Source: Amycolatopsis sp. (GTDB taxonomy: Bacteria > Actinomycetota > Actinomycetes > Mycobacteriales > Pseudonocardiaceae). From it: a stretch of DNA of 64,000 nt. The DNA is taken from positions 1 through 64,000 of the forward strand of contig NZ_JAODNM010000030.1 in NCBI RefSeq assembly GCF_025464955.1, in the 5' to 3' direction. A program made the translations under genes and the position numbers. The notes below the pieces were generated by a model. That model was not told the origin of the DNA and searched no databases. It saw nothing but the letters and a program-made list of their open reading frames with translations. Shown here in pieces: positions 42,736 to 51,927 of this stretch; position 1 is the stretch's first letter, and each line of letters begins with the position of its first letter.

Positions 42736-43824
42736 GTGTCCGTAGTGCTCGCTGAGGTGCGATCGTTGGGGTCCGCGCGACGGCTGCGCACGGCCCAGGA
42801 ACTGGAAGACTTCGAGCAAGAACTGGTCGACCAGTTCGCGCTCGCGCTGCTTGGCGCCGGCGTCACCGACGACTCCGTTGCCGGCTATCGATCTGTCGTG
42901 TTCGAATTCCTCCATTTCGTGGGCCGTCCCGTCTGGACCGCACACGCCGAGGACGTCGACCGGTTCCTGTACGACCAGCGCAAGCGCGGCCGGGCCCCGT
43001 CCACCGTCTACAACAAGACCGGGATGTTGGCTGCTTTCTTCGACTTTCTTGTTCTCCGCTACCAGGGCGACATCCACGCTCTGACCGGTCACGTCTTCGA
43101 ACAACCCGTCGACGAGTTCAACCGTCCCTGCCGACCGGACTACGTGGCATCGCGAGTCCCTCCGTCGCAGGACGACATCGACGTGCTGTTCACTTCGTGG
43201 CGAGACGCACTGCCTCACGCCCGGAAATACCTTCCAGCAGCACGGGACTACCTGGCTGCCTCGCTGTGGCGCCGAGCCGGGCTGCGGATCAACGAGACCG
43301 TCATGCTGGACATTCGTGACTGGCGACCAGACATCGGCAGACACGGGAAGCTGCACGTCCGATTCGGCAAGGGCAGCCGCGGCCGGGGCCCCAAACCACG
43401 AGTCGTACCGGCCATCAACGATGTCGACGCTCTGATGGACTGGTGGCTGACCGACGTCCGTCACCAATTCGGACCAGACTGGTCCGACCCCGACGCACCC
43501 CTGCTTCCCAGCGAACGGCGTGACCGTCACACCGGATTGAATACCCGCGCCGGAGACGACACCCTGCGGACGGGACTGACGAAAGCCATCAGTCGCTGGC
43601 TTCCCGCGTGGGAAGGAGAACTGACACCGCATGGACTGAGGCACTTCTGCGCCTCGTCGCTGTATCTGCGAGGCATGGATCTTAAAGCTATACAAGAGAT
43701 ACTCGGTCACGAATGGCTCTCGACGACCACCCGGTACATCCACGTCCACGCCGATCACATCGAACACGCCTGGGCCACGGCGAACCAGCGAGCGGAATCC
43801 CGCCTCACCAGTGAGCAAAGGTGA
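42736..43824 (+). CDS. Tyrosine recombinase, gene 1 of the three-gene element
   Basis: The 362-residue integrase has a SAM-like N-terminal domain (about 20-120). Its catalytic residues are Arg in SLWRRAGLRINETVMLDIRD, the Lys region RFGKGSRGRGPKPR, HGLRHFCASSLYLRG, and GHEWLSTTTRYIHVHAD with the Tyr nucleophile. All catalytic positions appear intact. The GTG at 42736 is followed by another GTG at 42745. It is probably the active member of the trio. Confidence 0.87.
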   Translation: MSVVLAEVRSLGSARRLRTAQELEDFEQELVDQFALALLGAGVTDDSVAGYRSVVFEFLHFVGRPVWTAHAEDVDRFLYDQRKRGRAPSTVYNKTGMLAAFFDFLVLRYQGDIHALTGHVFEQPVDEFNRPCRPDYVASRVPPSQDDIDVLFTSWRDALPHARKYLPAARDYLAASLWRRAGLRINETVMLDIRDWRPDIGRHGKLHVRFGKGSRGRGPKPRVVPAINDVDALMDWWLTDVRHQFGPDWSDPDAPLLPSERRDRHTGLNTRAGDDTLRTGLTKAISRWLPAWEGELTPHGLRHFCASSLYLRGMDLKAIQEILGHEWLSTTTRYIHVHADHIEHAWATANQRAESRLTSEQR

Positions 43825-43828
43825 CCTG

Positions 43829-44146
43829 ATGCGATGGAACATGCGGATGAGAGCCGCCGAACAGGGAATCTGGAAATCCACCGAACTCCGGCGCAGACTG
43901 GCTGATGCAGGGCTCGAGGTCAGCGCCGGGAAAATGTCCGCCCTATGGACCGGTACCCCCACCACCATCCGCTTGGATGACCTTGACGTGATCTGCGCGG
44001 TCTTGGAGTGCGAGCCGACCGACTTGCTCATTCGTGAGCCGGAGAAGGTCGCCGCCCTCACTCCGCCCAAGACCACCGAAGCCACGACCGGCGGCACCGT
44101 CGTCACGCCTCGGTTCGGCCGACACCGGACCACGCCACCGGCATGA
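43829..44146 (+). CDS. XRE-type HTH protein, gene 2 of the three-gene element
   Basis: The 105-residue protein opens with WNMRMRAAEQGIWKSTELRR, then SAGKMSALWTG, RLDDLDVICAVLECEPTDLL, which is the Cro/XRE helix-turn-helix as seen in the YozG-like group. ATG 43829 has AAGGTG upstream; GTG 43811 overlaps the integrase end. The ATGA overlap couples it to gene 3. It may control the element or direct recombination. Confidence 0.78.
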   Translation: MRWNMRMRAAEQGIWKSTELRRRLADAGLEVSAGKMSALWTGTPTTIRLDDLDVICAVLECEPTDLLIREPEKVAALTPPKTTEATTGGTVVTPRFGRHRTTPPA

Positions 44147-46437
44147 GCGGTCGGCCGTGGCCCCAGACATGTCACACGTGCGGCCAGCGACCAGTCAAGC
44201 ACCGCCAGTCGCGGTACTGCTACCAGTGCCAGCCTGGCGGACCGCAGATTCCGCCACCGTGCACACGATGCGGCACAACGGAGAACTACTACAGCGCGGG
44301 GCTGTGCACACGCTGCCACCGGTTCTCGCCGTTGAGGATCGACTCGTGCGTCGACTGCTACGCCTGGTGCGCGACCAGGACGGGAAAATGGCTGTGCCAA
44401 GGCTGCCGCGGCTGGCGGCAGCGCAGGCACGAGGGCGACTGCGCGGCGTGCGGCCGCCGCCTGGCAGTAGACCCAGATCTCGGAGTCTGCCGATTGTGCT
44501 GGCGCCACGCCGACATGCTCGGAAACGACAACATCGTCGAGGCGGCTCGGCACGGCCATCAACTGTTCTTCGCCGACATGTTCCGCAGCAGAGGCCCTAC
44601 CGGGAATCGTTCCGGGCCACCAAATCGTTGCCCCGGGCCGACCGCACGCTTCGCTGCCAGCCCAACGCCGCCGAATCCAGAGATGCAATGGACCATCTTC
44701 GACGCCCTGCGCGACAACGACCATACAACACCGAGGCCGTGCACACGGTGCGGCAAGCGGCCAGTCAAACAATCGGGTTCGGACTACTGCCACCAGTGCC
44801 AGCCCTCCGGCCCGACTACCCCGCCACCGTGCCGAAAATGCGGCTCCACCAACGACTACTACACAGCAGGTCTGTGCATACGCTGCTACCGTTTCTCCCC
44901 TCTGACAACAGATTCCTGCTCGGACTGCCATGCTTGGGGAACCCGACGTGGCAACAACTGGCTCTGCGAGGGATGTCGCTCGTGGCGCCGTAACCACCCC
45001 GCTCTTGCCGACTGTCAAGCCTGCCGGCGCCGACTCCATGTCGACGTCGCCGGCACCTGCCGACCATGTCGGAAGCAAACCCTCTGGATTCCAGAAGACG
45101 CGCGAGAGGACCTGGGTGCCTACGTTCGCCGACACGGCCACCAGTTGTTCTTCGCTGACATGTTCACCGGCCTCGGCGTCCGCGCGGCCCGTACCGCGAG
45201 AATCCAGCGACGGCGACTTTGGGCCGCGCAACCGAAGCCATCCCGGACACCGGTGAACCACCAGCAACTCGTCGCACTCACCTTGCGCCGAGAAGTGCAT
45301 CTCGGCAAGTACAGCCGGTTCCCCGCACCTCGAGATTCCGAATTGGCGTCCTACCTCGACGACCACGTCACCGAACATGCCCGCAATCATGGTTGGGACA
45401 CCCGAGTCGCCACCCGCACCCGCGCCGGCCTGCACATCCTGCTCGGACTGCAGGACACCCCCGGCGCGGCCATCAACGCCAGCGAGGTGACCGCGTTGTC
45501 CACGCTGGACGTACCAGTACGCCGGATCCTCGAAGTGCTGGCCATAACCGGTTTCCTCAACGATGACCGCGTCCCCACCATCGAACGCTGGTTCACCGCG
45601 AAGACGGCCACTCTGCCCGCCGACATGGTCACCGGACTGCGGATCTGGTTCGACGTGATGAAGGACGGCAGTACTGTGCCGCCAAGGAGTAGACCGCGCG
45701 CTGGCAAAACCATCCGGCTGAAGCTGCGCTGGGCATTGCCGGCCCTGCTCGCCTGGGCTGACTCTGGGCACGAGCACCTGCGCGAGATCACTCGCGAAGA
45801 CGTCCTGGCGGTCCTGCCCGCCTCCGGTACGCCTCGTCACACCATGTTGCAGGGTCTGCGTTCGATCATGGGCGCGCTGAAGGCGCACAAGGTCGTGTTC
45901 ATCAATCCCACCACGCGCATCCGGGCCGACAAACCATCCGACCGCGTTCCGTTGCCGCAACCTGTCGAGCAGATTCGCGCAGCACTGTTCTCCCCGGACC
46001 CCGCGCAGGCCGTAATCGCCGCTCTGGTCGGTTTCTACGCGTTGCAGCCCCACCAGCTGCGCGCGCTGCAGCTCACCGATATCCACGACGGCCGGTTGCA
46101 CTTGCCTGGTCGAAGCATCCCGATGGCCACGCCCGTTCGGGAACGGCTGCACGACTATCTCGAACACCGCAGCCAACGCTGGCCGCATACCGCGAACCAG
46201 CACCTGTTCATCCACTACAACAGTGCCAACCATCTCGGCCCGGTGCGGATCGAATGGCTGACGCAACGTTTGGGCATGTCGGCACAGGCGCTGCGTGAGG
46301 ACCGGATCCTCTACGAACTCAACGAAACAGGCGGCGACATACGCAGACTCTGCGATCTGTTCGGGCTCTCCGTCGAAGGTGCACTTCGCTACAGCGCCGC
46401 GCTTGATCCACCCGGCACCTACGACGACCTTGATTGA
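44143..46437 (+). CDS. Zinc-finger protein with a catalytically dead integrase-like domain, gene 3
   Basis: The protein has 764 residues. Two similar modules (about 1-150 and 190-350) carry many CxxC pairs (TCHTCGQRPVK, YCYQCQPGG, PCTRCGTT, LCTRCHRF, CVDC) and both end in HGHQLFFADMF. The C-terminal part follows the outline of a tyrosine recombinase, but LQPHQLRALQLTDIHDGRLH lacks the Arg, and neither HxxRH nor a nucleophile Tyr in the normal context is found. It probably binds DNA and helps the active integrase. ATGA overlap with gene 2. Confidence 0.72.
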   Translation: MSGRPWPQTCHTCGQRPVKHRQSRYCYQCQPGGPQIPPPCTRCGTTENYYSAGLCTRCHRFSPLRIDSCVDCYAWCATRTGKWLCQGCRGWRQRRHEGDCAACGRRLAVDPDLGVCRLCWRHADMLGNDNIVEAARHGHQLFFADMFRSRGPTGNRSGPPNRCPGPTARFAASPTPPNPEMQWTIFDALRDNDHTTPRPCTRCGKRPVKQSGSDYCHQCQPSGPTTPPPCRKCGSTNDYYTAGLCIRCYRFSPLTTDSCSDCHAWGTRRGNNWLCEGCRSWRRNHPALADCQACRRRLHVDVAGTCRPCRKQTLWIPEDAREDLGAYVRRHGHQLFFADMFTGLGVRAARTARIQRRRLWAAQPKPSRTPVNHQQLVALTLRREVHLGKYSRFPAPRDSELASYLDDHVTEHARNHGWDTRVATRTRAGLHILLGLQDTPGAAINASEVTALSTLDVPVRRILEVLAITGFLNDDRVPTIERWFTAKTATLPADMVTGLRIWFDVMKDGSTVPPRSRPRAGKTIRLKLRWALPALLAWADSGHEHLREITREDVLAVLPASGTPRHTMLQGLRSIMGALKAHKVVFINPTTRIRADKPSDRVPLPQPVEQIRAALFSPDPAQAVIAALVGFYALQPHQLRALQLTDIHDGRLHLPGRSIPMATPVRERLHDYLEHRSQRWPHTANQHLFIHYNSANHLGPVRIEWLTQRLGMSAQALREDRILYELNETGGDIRRLCDLFGLSVEGALRYSAALDPPGTYDDLD

Positions 46438-46513
46438 CGCCACAACGGCGGGAACACTCACCTGAGTTCGTGAACCGACGGGTCCTGGTACCGTCCTGTG
46501 CGGGGTAACCACG

Positions 46514-47038
46514 TCAGTTCCCTCCAGACGAGGCTTCAGAATTCGCGAACTCACGGTCTTCGTTCACCACGCCCCGTTGCGGGTGGGCACTTCCCTGGCC
46601 GTGCACGGTCAGACTGGAGATTCCGACCATGCCGAGAAGTTGGGTGTGCTCGATCGCGGTGACCGCGACGGTGACGGTGTCACCGGTCACCGTCACCGCG
46701 CCCGACGCGCCGATGCCGGCGAGATAGCTCTGGGCATCGGCGACGGCCTGGGCGGGCACGAGTTGGAGGGTGCCGGTGGCTCGGTAGGCGGTCAGGTCGA
46801 TGGCCTGGGCGCCGGCGCGGGCGGCGGCTTGGGCCTGGCCGTTGGCCTGGACCTTCGCCGCGAGCGCGAGGCCGCCGTCGAGGGTGAGTCCGGCCAGGGC
46901 GAGGATGCCGATGGTGAGCACTACGACGAACGCGGTCACCCGGCCCTCGTCCGCGTGCCACCATGGCTCGCCCCGTGTCCACCATCGCCGGCAGCGTGTC
47001 CACCACGTGGCGCGGGCATGGCGCCCCCGGCGGGTCAC
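46514..47038 (-). CDS. TadE/TadG-like pilus protein
   Basis: The protein has 174 residues. After a Trp/Arg-rich cytoplasmic start comes [20 protein letters not shown], a prepilin-like hydrophobic helix following a Gly. The body begins [20 protein letters not shown], as in TadG-like and helicase/secretion neighbourhood TadE proteins. It is exported and probably a minor pilin. GTG 47038 overlaps the TadE stop (GTGA). It is now the last gene before the inserted trio. Confidence 0.7.
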   Translation of the reverse strand: MTRRGRHARATWWTRCRRWWTRGEPWWHADEGRVTAFVVVLTIGILALAGLTLDGGLALAAKVQANGQAQAAARAGAQAIDLTAYRATGTLQLVPAQAVADAQSYLAGIGASGAVTVTGDTVTVAVTAIEHTQLLGMVGISSLTVHGQGSAHPQRGVVNEDREFANSEASSGGN

Positions 47039-47586
47039 GATCCGCCCCCGGTGTTGACCGCGACCGACCGCCAGGTGTCGATCGGCTCGACCGCGGTGGC
47101 GGAGAGCTGTTTCTGGCCGGGGACGCCGAGGACCAGGGCGTCGCTGAAGTTCACGGTGCACGACACGGTGACCGACACCGTGCCGCCCGGCTGCATTCCG
47201 CCGGTGGAGGTGTCCACGGCCAGGGACTGGCAGCTCACCCCGGCCGAGGACAGCGCGCTGGCCGCGGTGGACTGCGCCGCCGTGATCGCGGTCGGCGAGG
47301 TCCGTTGGATGCTGGCCGCGCGGGCGGCCTCGTGCGCGGCGTCATCCAGCCGCAACCGGGCGTCGACACCCCGGTGGATCACCACCGCGACGAACACCAG
47401 CAACATGATCAGGAACGGGGCCACCAGCGTGACTTCCGCCGCCACGGAGCCACGGTCCGCGCGCCACCACGCAGCCCACTGCCGCCAGCCACGCCGCCGG
47501 TGCCCCGGTGGCCGTGTCAGCCCCTGCAGCGGGTGCGTGACAGACGTCGGTGATGCTGATATTTTCCTTGCTGACAAGGCAATCAC
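47035..47586 (-). CDS. TadE-like minor pilin
   Basis: The protein has 183 residues. The prepilin site is in [20 protein letters not shown]: Gly before the helix and Glu at +5, as in class III pseudopilins. The TadE body ([19 protein letters not shown]) follows. Two cysteines in GVSCQSLAV and VSCTVNFSD may form a disulfide. It should be processed by the prepilin peptidase encoded at 55564. Coupled by ATGA to the previous gene. Confidence 0.8.
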   Translation of the reverse strand: MIALSARKISASPTSVTHPLQGLTRPPGHRRRGWRQWAAWWRADRGSVAAEVTLVAPFLIMLLVFVAVVIHRGVDARLRLDDAAHEAARAASIQRTSPTAITAAQSTAASALSSAGVSCQSLAVDTSTGGMQPGGTVSVTVSCTVNFSDALVLGVPGQKQLSATAVEPIDTWRSVAVNTGGGS

Positions 47587-48329
47587 CCGCCCCCTGCTAA
47601 GTCGGGAACGAACCTCTCGACAGGACCGACAGCTTCAGCGTGCACCGGCAGATGCAGGAACGGCACGACCGAGGTCGCGGTGCCCGAGATCCGAATCGAC
47701 GCCGCAGTCGCGCTGCGATCAGCGTTCACGTTGGCACCGGTCAGCGGCCCGGAATCCAGTTGGTCGAGCATCTGCTGCGCGCTCGCGCTGCCCGCGGCCG
47801 CGGTCCCGTCCTGGGCTCGCGCGGCGGCAAGCCCCTGGGAGGCGGCGGCTTGCGCGATGTGCGTGGCGTGCGACCACAGCGCGAACTGGATGATCGCCAG
47901 CAGCATGAACAACAGCAGCGGCGTCGCGATCACCAATTCCACACTGACCGAGCCGCGATCACCCCGCAGCGCGCGTCGAACACGGCTCGCCGCACCCGTG
48001 CGTCGGCCTGGACGCTGTCGCGGCAGCGAGCGTTGTCCCCGCGTGTAGGGATTCGGTGGAGTTGGCGGTTGGGGCGGGCTTGTCCGCGGTCGGCTCCTGG
48101 GGAGACAGGTGTAAATCCCGGTGGCCCGCCATGTACGAGCGCGGAGCAGGTGCCGCGAAGTTGGCGGTTTCTTCGAGCATGACCGACATGTCCCGTGCAA
48201 TCGAGACGAGGCAAGAATGCCTGGCGCGGCGTGAATCCCCTGGCGGGAACTGGCGTCTGCCGATCTTTGTGAGCGCAAACCTGATGGCCAAGCGCCACCC
48301 GAGCGCCAACTACATGACTCAAGCGCCAT
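47583..48329 (-). CDS. TadE-like minor pilin (start uncertain)
   Basis: The C-terminal 130 residues are clear: [20 protein letters not shown] has the Gly and Glu+5 of a prepilin, followed by [20 protein letters not shown]. The N-terminal part from ATG 48329 looks unlike protein (rich in Ser, Arg, Cys), although AGGGAGG lies eight bases before this ATG. The real start could be further inside. A homologous TadE gene follows it, so the pair may form a heteromer. Confidence 0.65.
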   Translation of the reverse strand: MALESCSWRSGGAWPSGLRSQRSADASSRQGIHAAPGILASSRLHGTCRSCSKKPPTSRHLLRARTWRATGIYTCLPRSRPRTSPPQPPTPPNPYTRGQRSLPRQRPGRRTGAASRVRRALRGDRGSVSVELVIATPLLLFMLLAIIQFALWSHATHIAQAAASQGLAAARAQDGTAAAGSASAQQMLDQLDSGPLTGANVNADRSATAASIRISGTATSVVPFLHLPVHAEAVGPVERFVPDLAGGG

Positions 48330-48384
48330 GTTCGTTGCCTCCCTACACGGCGGTTGCGGTGAGAGCGTGGTGCCGGTCATGGCG

Positions 48385-48573
48385 TTAGAGGCTGATTCCG
48401 TTGGCCTTGGCGGTCACCTTCGCGATGATGATCGCGATGATCGCCAGCGCGGCCACGACCAGCAGCGCGGTCACCAGTACCGTCTCCGTCGAGTACCCGG
48501 CGTCTGGCTCACGGCGCAACAACTCCCACCGCGCCTTCAGTCCCGTCCACACCGCCATCCAGTGGTGGTACAT
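48385..48573 (-). CDS. Flp-type major pilin candidate
   Basis: The 62-residue protein has AGGAGG eight bases before the ATG. A short cytoplasmic part (WMAVWTGLKARWELLRREPD) leads to AGYSTETVLVTALLVVAALA and a single long hydrophobic helix, as in Flp pilins and their actinomycete relatives. Its small size and its place between TadC and TadE agree with a major pilin. The preferred cleavage is before or after the Gly. Confidence 0.7.
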   Translation of the reverse strand: MYHHWMAVWTGLKARWELLRREPDAGYSTETVLVTALLVVAALAIIAIIIAKVTAKANGISL

Positions 48574-48617
48574 TTCTTTCTCCTCCTGTGTTCTTCCCCT
48601 TGATGCCCCGAACTCGT

Positions 48618-49511
48618 TCACAGTCCATTGAGGACTTGCGTGAGTGCCGGGTACGCGATGAACCCCAAGAAGCCGAGGAACAGCAGCATCACCGGCAGCG
48701 ACATGCGTTCGGTCGCGGCGACGGCGTCTCCTTCGGCGTCGGTGATCTGGTGTGTGCGCAGCGCCCCGGCCTTGGCCGCCAGGGAAGTGCGGACCTTGGC
48801 GCCCTCGGTGCCGGCCAGGCTGACCGAGGCTGCCAGTTCGGCGAGTTCGGTGACGCCGAGTTCCTCGCCGAGCTGCCGCAGCGTCGCCCACGGTGTGGTG
48901 CGGGTCAGCCGCGCGGTGTCCAGTGCCCGCCCGATCTGCTCGAACGCCCACCCGCGGCCGATGGTGACCGAGTCGTTCAACGCGCTGTCGACACCGGCAC
49001 CTCCGGCGAGAGCGATCCACACCAGGTCGAGATATGCGGACAGGGCGTGGCGGAAGCCGGTGCGCAGCTTCGCCGCGTCGGTCCGCGCCTGCAGATCAGG
49101 GAGGAAGAACCCGGTCACGGCGAGCACGAGACCGGCGGCGATCGGGAACTCGATCCCGAGCGACAGGTCGGCGACGGTGAGCAGCAGTTGCAGCAGGACC
49201 GGCGCGAGCAGCCCGGCGATGGCCAAGGTCGCCTTCTCCGCCAGGTGCGTGGCCACCGGACGCCCGATGACCGCGAGGTCGCGGGACAGCCGTTCGCCGG
49301 GAAGGCCGAGGGAGCGCAGCGGAGCGATGAACGGGTGGCCGATCCGCGCGGCCCAGCCGGTGTCCTCGGTGGCCAGGATCGGTGTCGGCGCCGGGGGAGC
49401 GGTCGTGCGGGCCAGGACCGCGCCCAGTGCGGGTCGGGGCGGGAACAGCCACACGGATAGGGCCCACAAGCCGATGCCGAGTCCGGCGCCGAGAACCAGT
49501 GCGGTGATCAC
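48618..49511 (-). CDS. tadC: TadC-like inner-membrane pilus assembly protein
   Basis: The 297-residue protein is of the T2SF (GspF) type: membrane helices at the N-terminus and centre (LLAPVLLQLLLTVADLSLGI, FPIAAGLVLAVTGFFLPDLQ), the domain with RTGFRHALSAYLDLVWIALA and RTHQITDAEGDAVAATERMS, and a C-terminal helix pair. GTG 49511 overlaps the TadB stop (GTGA). TadB and TadC together form the platform for the CpaF motor. Confidence 0.82.
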   Translation of the reverse strand: MITALVLGAGLGIGLWALSVWLFPPRPALGAVLARTTAPPAPTPILATEDTGWAARIGHPFIAPLRSLGLPGERLSRDLAVIGRPVATHLAEKATLAIAGLLAPVLLQLLLTVADLSLGIEFPIAAGLVLAVTGFFLPDLQARTDAAKLRTGFRHALSAYLDLVWIALAGGAGVDSALNDSVTIGRGWAFEQIGRALDTARLTRTTPWATLRQLGEELGVTELAELAASVSLAGTEGAKVRTSLAAKAGALRTHQITDAEGDAVAATERMSLPVMLLFLGFLGFIAYPALTQVLNGL

Positions 49512-50425
49512 AGGTGTTCCACCTGCCTTTCGCCCTCCTGTGAGGAGTGGCTCGGGGTCGGGTCGCCGGTGATGGAGAGGAATCTGGTGGGTTCGGTGAC
49601 GCGCGCGATCCGCACCAGCCAGCCGAACCCGAGGGAGAACAGCACGCCGATGATCAGCAGCACGACCTGTCCGCCCACCGAGTCGTAGGCGGAGAGGTAC
49701 GGGCGGTTGAGCAGCACCACGGCGACGGCGAAGCCGAGCGTGGTGCCCACGATCATTCGCACCGAGGTGCGCGTGCGGGTGCGTCCGGCTTCCACCCGCA
49801 TCCGCATCGAGGCTTGCTCGCGGGCTGCTTGGGCCAGCGACCCGAGCAGGTCGCCGAGCTGGCGGGCCTGCTGCTCGGCGGCCAGCACAAGCGCGGCGAT
49901 CACCAGGTCCCCGGTCGGGTCGGCGAGCTGGTCGGCCAGAGCACGCAGGGAGGGCGCGAGGCGGTCGCCGTTCTCGATGCGGGCGGCCAGCTCGGTGATC
50001 TCGCCGCGGATGGCCGGCGGCGCCAGCGGCGCGGTAGCCAGGATCGCTTGTTCCAGACCGGCGGCGGCAGAGAGGGTGTCGCGCAGCATCTCCGTCCATG
50101 TCGCGACGGCCTCGATGCGGGCGACCCGGCGAGCGTGCTCGGGGTCGCGGCCCAGCACACGCGGCAGCGCCCAGCACGCCAGACCGGCCAGCACGGCGCC
50201 GACGACCCAGCCGGTGGCCAGCCCGGTCAGCAACCCGATCACCACCGCCAGACCCATCCGCAGGGCCTGCCTCTGATCACCAGATGCACCTTGTCGGCGC
50301 CGGGGCCGGACGCGGCGGGGCCTGGCGGGGTCGACGCCGAGCCAGCCGATGATCAGCAGGAGCAGACCCACGCCGACGCCCAGGCCGAGCAGCGCGGCCA
50401 CGGCGGTGCCCAGGGTGACGGTCAT
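49508..50425 (-). CDS. tadB: TadB-like inner-membrane pilus assembly protein
   Basis: The 305-residue protein opens with a hydrophobic helix (LGTAVAALLGLGVGVGLLLL), followed by two more and the T2SF domain (ATWTEMLRDTLSAAAGLEQA, LADPTGDLVIAALVLAAEQQ, then RTRTSVRMIVGTTLGFAVAV). ATG 50425 overlaps the CpaF stop (ATGA). It is the partner of TadC. Confidence 0.82.
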   Translation of the reverse strand: MTVTLGTAVAALLGLGVGVGLLLLIIGWLGVDPARPRRVRPRRRQGASGDQRQALRMGLAVVIGLLTGLATGWVVGAVLAGLACWALPRVLGRDPEHARRVARIEAVATWTEMLRDTLSAAAGLEQAILATAPLAPPAIRGEITELAARIENGDRLAPSLRALADQLADPTGDLVIAALVLAAEQQARQLGDLLGSLAQAAREQASMRMRVEAGRTRTRTSVRMIVGTTLGFAVAVVLLNRPYLSAYDSVGGQVVLLIIGVLFSLGFGWLVRIARVTEPTRFLSITGDPTPSHSSQEGERQVEHL

Positions 50426-51927
50426 GATCCCCACCAGCCTTCGGGCTGCTCCAGCACGGCGGGGTCGAAGCCGACGTCGACGAGGTCGTCGAGGTTGTCG
50501 GTGCGCATCGACCCGGCCACCGGGCGGGCGCGCCGGTCGGCGCCGGGGCGGTAGATCTCGTTGGAGATGACCTGCGGTCCGTCGGCGCCGACGACCTCGC
50601 GGATCGAGGACACCACGCGGGTGGCACGGTCGGTGCCCCGCGCGAGGTGCACGACGAAGTGCACCGCCGAGGCGACCAGCAGGTTGGTGGCCTCCAGGGG
50701 AAGCCGTTCGGCGCCTTGGGCGGCGTAGGAGGCCAGGCGGGTGAAGGCGATCCGGGAGGACGAGGCGTGCAGGGTGGCCATCGAACCGTCGTTGCCCTGC
50801 GACATCGCGTTGCACATGGGGATCACCTCGGGACCCCGGATCTCGCCGACGATCACCCGGTCCGGGCTCATGCGCAGACCCCAGCGGACCAGTTCGGACT
50901 GGGAGATGGCGCCCTCGCCCTCGATGTTGGCTTCGCGGGCTTGGAAGGCGGTCACGTCGGCGTGGATGTCGGGGTCGAGCTCAAGCCCGAGTTCGAAGGC
51001 GTCCTCGATGGTCACGATGCGCTCCATCGGGTCCATCTCCGCGGCCAACGCCCGCAACAGCGTCGTCTTGCCCGCTCCGGTGCCGCCGGTGATCAGCAGG
51101 TTCTTCTTGGCACGCACCAATGCGCGCAGGAACTCCTGCAGCCCGGCGTCGATCGTGCCTCGAGCCCGCAGCTCAGCGAGGGTGACGGTGAGGTAGCCGT
51201 GCCGGCGGATCGACAGCGAGGTCACCCCGCCCGCGGTCAGGCCCAGCACCGCGAACAGCCTCTCCCCGCCGGGGAGCTGGAGGTTGACCGCGGGCGAGCC
51301 CTGGTCGAACCGCCGCTCCTGGCTGCTGGCGCGGGCGGCGAGCATCCGCACCAGGTCGGTCAATTCCTCGTTCGACGTCGCGATCGGGGCGACCTGGGCG
51401 CGGTGGCCGTCGTTGTACTGGACGAAGACCCGGTCGAACCGGTTGGCGTTGATGGTCTCCACCCGCTGGTCGTCGAGCAGCGGCTGGAGCCCGGCCATGC
51501 CGAACAGCTCGTTGACGACCTCGCTGATCACCCGCTGCTCGACCGCCGGGCCGACCAGCGGTCGGTCGGCGTTGAGTTCGCGTTCGGTGTGCAAGGCGAT
51601 CGCGTCGTCCAGGATCGCCTGCGCCAGCGCACGCCGGGCCTCGCGGGTGACCGAGGAGCCGGAGCGCCGCTGCTGGTCCTCGACCCTGTGCGGCAGCTCG
51701 GTGCTCAGGGTGTCGCGCAGGTGCTGGCGCAGCCGGCCGACGGCCGCCGACGTGTCGACCGGTTCCGGCGCCCCGAACGCGTCGGGCGTGGACGAGCCGG
51801 CGTAGCCAGGGGGCGCTGGCGGCCGGGCTGGCGGGGTCTGCTGCCAGCCACCGTGCGGGGGATTCTGCTGGTGTGGGCGCAGCGGGACCGGGGGCGGGTA
51901 GCCGTTGCTGTTCGGCGGGTAGGTCAT
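50422..51927 (-). CDS. cpaF: CpaF/TadA pilus assembly ATPase
   Basis: The 501-residue secretion ATPase powers Flp pilus assembly. It contains QLPGGERLFAVLGLTAGGV, Walker A NLLITGGTGAGKTTLLRALA, the Asp box IVTIEDAFELGLELDPDIH and the His box MSQGNDGSMATLHASSSR. The N-terminal 90 residues are proline-rich. ATG 51927 overlaps the MinD-like stop (ATGA). Confidence 0.9.
   Translation of the reverse strand: MTYPPNSNGYPPPVPLRPHQQNPPHGGWQQTPPARPPAPPGYAGSSTPDAFGAPEPVDTSAAVGRLRQHLRDTLSTELPHRVEDQQRRSGSSVTREARRALAQAILDDAIALHTERELNADRPLVGPAVEQRVISEVVNELFGMAGLQPLLDDQRVETINANRFDRVFVQYNDGHRAQVAPIATSNEELTDLVRMLAARASSQERRFDQGSPAVNLQLPGGERLFAVLGLTAGGVTSLSIRRHGYLTVTLAELRARGTIDAGLQEFLRALVRAKKNLLITGGTGAGKTTLLRALAAEMDPMERIVTIEDAFELGLELDPDIHADVTAFQAREANIEGEGAISQSELVRWGLRMSPDRVIVGEIRGPEVIPMCNAMSQGNDGSMATLHASSSRIAFTRLASYAAQGAERLPLEATNLLVASAVHFVVHLARGTDRATRVVSSIREVVGADGPQVISNEIYRPGADRRARPVAGSMRTDNLDDLVDVGFDPAVLEQPEGWWGS

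Noticed and set aside
42562..46554. A 1330-codon open frame on the minus strand
   Set aside because: It lies antisense to the tyrosine recombinase, XRE and zinc-finger genes, all with recognisable domains. Its product has no known motif. It is a shadow of GC-rich codon use.
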